From contig JAEOTF010000156.1 in assembly GCA_016840025.1 (NCBI GenBank), forward strand, positions 1-8,239: a stretch of 8,239 bases of DNA, read 5' to 3'. This stretch comes from Candidatus Hodarchaeota archaeon (GTDB lineage Archaea > Asgardarchaeota > Heimdallarchaeia > Hodarchaeales > YT1-039). Both the position numbers and the translations under genes were made by a program. The notes beneath the pieces were generated by a model. The model was not told the DNA's origin. It saw only the letters and a program-made list of their open reading frames with translations, and searched no databases. Positions 6,258 to 8,239 of this stretch are shown here, in pieces; within the stretch, counting starts at the first letter, position 1; every line of letters begins with the position of its first letter.

Positions 6258-8012
6258 TTGACAAAATTCCACGTCCCCAGCACGTTTATTCATTCCCGTG
6301 ATAGCAAATCGAGCCTTATTACCATAATTACAGGCTTTACAAATGGAATATCATGTATCTTGGGTGATAATTTGAGAGGACACATAATTGAAACCAAAAT
6401 TCCAACTTCAGTGCCTTTTAGCACAATTAAAGCGGTTAAGGGAATAGATAAAATAGAAACAGCCTATCCTGGCTATTTGGTTGATGAATCCAAAGTTAGT
6501 TTGGGAAAAGCAGCGTGGTTGTTTTTTCCCAAATCAGCTGCTGAGCTTGCCTCTATATTCAAAGAAATGCTAAGGTTAGATCATAAGGTCACTATTTCTG
6601 GAGCGAGAACTGGAATTGTTGGGGGTTGTGTGCCCAATGATAATGATGCAATAGTTTCCTTGGAAAAGATGGATAAAATTACTGGTATAAGATATGATAA
6701 GGACAAAAACACTTGGTATATTAAATGTCAAGCTGGTGTAACCCTTAAAGATCTAAATGAAAAACTAGTTCGTAAAGATTTTACATTAGACGCTTCTTGT
6801 GATGATAATGGAGAAAATCTAGATAAATTCAAAGAAGTGAAAGAAGAAATTTTCTTTCCTGTTGACCCTACTGAAACAACTGCTTCAATAGGTGGCATGG
6901 TAGCAGCAGACGCCTCAGGAGCTAGGTCGTATAAGTATGGTGCCACGCGTGCATGGGTTGACTGGATTCAGGTTGTACTAGCAAATGGGGAGATTTTAGA
7001 CATTCCCCGTGGTAAATATTTTACTAATAACAGAGAATTCATTATAAAGTCTAGTACTGGTCAAGATATTAATATTAGAATTCCTGATTATCAGATGCCT
7101 AAGGGAAAAAATGCTGCTGGTCTCTTTGTCCATTCTAATATGGATTTAATTGATTTATTCATTGGATCTGAAGGCATTTTAGGAGCAATCACGGAAATTG
7201 AACTCAAACTTGCACAAAAACCAGAGACAATATCTGTTGCTCAATTTTTCCCATCAGATGATGATGCCATCGGTTTTGTCTTGGATATGCGTCAGAAAGA
7301 TAGAGAGGGGGTTGACACCGAGTTCATGGAGTTCATGGACAGTAAATCACTAGCTCTTCTGCGAAAACGGCAAGGCGAGGATCCAAAATTCATTGATATG
7401 CCTCCAATACCATTAGAAGCAAAATCTGTTGTCTCCTTTGATGTAGAGTATTCGGATGATTCTTTGACAATAAATAAAGAAAAATTAGCTAAATTGACCA
7501 TAAAACACAATTCAATATTAGCTCTCTCGTGGGCAGGATACGAAGAACGTGAGAAAGCTCGTTTTAAACATTTTCGACATGCTTTACCAGAAACTGTCAA
7601 TGGTATGATTGCAGAAAGAAAGAAAACTTACCCCGATCTTCATAAATTGGGCACAGATATCGCTGTCCCACCCGAACTCTTCCAAGATATGTTTCGGACT
7701 TATATTCAAGAATTTGAAAAAGAAAAGTTAGAATATGTGATTTTTGGACACATTGGCGATTGTCATGTACACTGCAATATTCTTCCTAGAAACATGAATG
7801 AATTAGATATAGGAAAGGTGTTATACAAGAAATTTGCAGAAAAGGCTACAAAATACAAAGGTACCGTCTCTGCAGAACATGGGATTGGAAAAATCAAGAA
7901 AGAGTATCTACAAATCATGTTTCATGAGGAAGCCATTCAAGGGATGATTGCAGTCAAAAAAACTCTTGACCCGAATTTAATGCTTAACCTAGGAACCCTT
8001 TTCGACATTTAG
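6258..8012 (+). CDS. FAD-linked 2-hydroxyacid dehydrogenase (GlcD / D-lactate dehydrogenase type)
   Basis: This flavoenzyme of the vanillyl-alcohol-oxidase superfamily likely oxidises D-lactate, glycolate or a similar 2-hydroxyacid. Counted from the TTG at 6258 it has an FAD-binding domain (about 80-320), with the FAD loop SGARTGIVGGCVP (114-126), PVDPTETTASIGGMVAADAS (201-220) and GSEGILGAITE (303-313). The FAD-oxidase C domain (about 325-582) has GHIGDCHVH (497-505) and SAEHGIG (538-544). The canonical GDGN is GDCH here, but the two GlcD-type histidines (498, 505) remain. Two insertions stand out, at about 180-197 and 252-285. There is no iron-sulfur domain, so electrons probably leave through the Etf encoded next. 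The start is uncertain: the first 38 residues have no recognised family feature, and the TTG at 6372, preceded by GGTGAT, may be the true start. Confidence 0.87.
   Translation: MTKFHVPSTFIHSRDSKSSLITIITGFTNGISCILGDNLRGHIIETKIPTSVPFSTIKAVKGIDKIETAYPGYLVDESKVSLGKAAWLFFPKSAAELASIFKEMLRLDHKVTISGARTGIVGGCVPNDNDAIVSLEKMDKITGIRYDKDKNTWYIKCQAGVTLKDLNEKLVRKDFTLDASCDDNGENLDKFKEVKEEIFFPVDPTETTASIGGMVAADASGARSYKYGATRAWVDWIQVVLANGEILDIPRGKYFTNNREFIIKSSTGQDINIRIPDYQMPKGKNAAGLFVHSNMDLIDLFIGSEGILGAITEIELKLAQKPETISVAQFFPSDDDAIGFVLDMRQKDREGVDTEFMEFMDSKSLALLRKRQGEDPKFIDMPPIPLEAKSVVSFDVEYSDDSLTINKEKLAKLTIKHNSILALSWAGYEEREKARFKHFRHALPETVNGMIAERKKTYPDLHKLGTDIAVPPELFQDMFRTYIQEFEKEKLEYVIFGHIGDCHVHCNILPRNMNELDIGKVLYKKFAEKATKYKGTVSAEHGIGKIKKEYLQIMFHEEAIQGMIAVKKTLDPNLMLNLGTLFDI
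6363..6368 (+). promoter_or_regulatory. Possible internal ribosome binding site (GGTGAT) for the dehydrogenase
   Basis: GGTGAT lies three bases before an in-frame TTG at 6372, shortly before the family-like part of the protein begins. The same hexamer precedes two other genes in the window. No ribosome binding site is visible before the TTG at 6258. The spacing is slightly short, so this is a candidate only. Confidence 0.35.
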
Positions 8013-8025
8013 TAGGTAGATGAAC

Positions 8026-8239
8026 ATGAAAATCTTGGTATGTGTAAAACAAGTCCCTGAAATCGCGAATGTTAAAATCAATCCTGAGAGTGGAACTTTA
8101 ATTCGGGAAGGGGTTCAGTCAATTCTTAATCCCTTTTGTGAATACGCTTTAGATGAAGCGGTTAACATAAAAAATGAATTAAATCACTCTAATACTGAAG
8201 AAGACCTTGAAATAGTTGTCATTTCAATGGGTCCACCTC
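8026..8239 (+). CDS. etfB: Electron transfer flavoprotein beta subunit, N-terminal part (3' end outside window)
   Basis: The visible 71 residues match the start of EtfB: MKILVCVKQVPE, the strand VKINPESGTLIREGV, the NPFCEYALDEA helix and the strand EIVVISMGPP. EtfB pairs with EtfA to form an FAD- and AMP- or FAD-binding heterodimer that carries electrons between flavin dehydrogenases and other redox partners. The gene begins 13 bases after the dehydrogenase stop, so the two are very likely one operon, with etfA expected next. The ATG at 8026 gives the usual EtfB N-terminus and lies eight bases after AGGT; an ATG at 8020 would add two residues. The VCVKQVP opening resembles Etfs that partner lactate, butyryl- or caffeyl-CoA dehydrogenases, but the bifurcating type cannot be proven from this part. 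Confidence 0.9.
   Translation, partial: MKILVCVKQVPEIANVKINPESGTLIREGVQSILNPFCEYALDEAVNIKNELNHSNTEEDLEIVVISMGPP

Noticed and set aside
6728..7600. Two open frames on the minus strand within the dehydrogenase (6728-6946, 7292-7600)
   Set aside because: Both are antisense to conserved FAD-domain motifs and lack family features or ribosome binding sites.

Overview
The window is an AT-rich stretch of chromosome, most likely archaeal. The evidence for this is GGTGAT- and AGGAGG-type ribosome binding sites, a TATA-like element at a sensible distance upstream of one gene, T-tract terminators, and a secreted FG-GAP propeller protein with a threonine-rich stalk and a C-terminal membrane anchor. The gene mix (multi-PAS sensor, DsrE-like protein, DUF169 protein, FAD-linked dehydrogenase beside electron transfer flavoprotein) fits an anaerobic or microaerobic archaeon. 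An Asgard-type lineage is plausible, but that is an inference from gene style and not shown by any marker here.

Layout. 3-530 (+) is the C-terminal half of an MFS transporter cut by the window edge. It converges on a small DsrE-like protein (572-919, -), with a perfect AT palindrome between them that could terminate both. The DsrE-like gene is divergent from a DUF169 protein (990-1721, +), so the two share a 70-bp promoter region. Next is a 570-residue protein made of four PAS domains with no recognisable output domain (1855-3567, +). A tandem ACT-domain protein (3777-4145, -) and a large seven-bladed FG-GAP surface protein (4295-5995, -) follow on the opposite strand. A 262-bp divergent intergenic region then leads to a FAD-linked D-lactate/glycolate dehydrogenase-type protein (up to 8012, +), followed after 13 bp by the start of an electron transfer flavoprotein beta subunit (8026-8239, +, cut by the window edge).

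How the genes relate. The clearest functional unit is the last pair. A soluble GlcD-type flavoprotein immediately followed by EtfB suggests an LDH-Etf complex that oxidises a 2-hydroxyacid and passes electrons through Etf, with etfA expected just beyond the window. The DsrE/DUF169 divergent pair is a cysteine-containing couple of unknown role. The PAS-only protein, the ACT protein and the surface propeller look like separate transcription units for sensing or binding. I found no RNA gene, insertion sequence, CRISPR array or replication origin.
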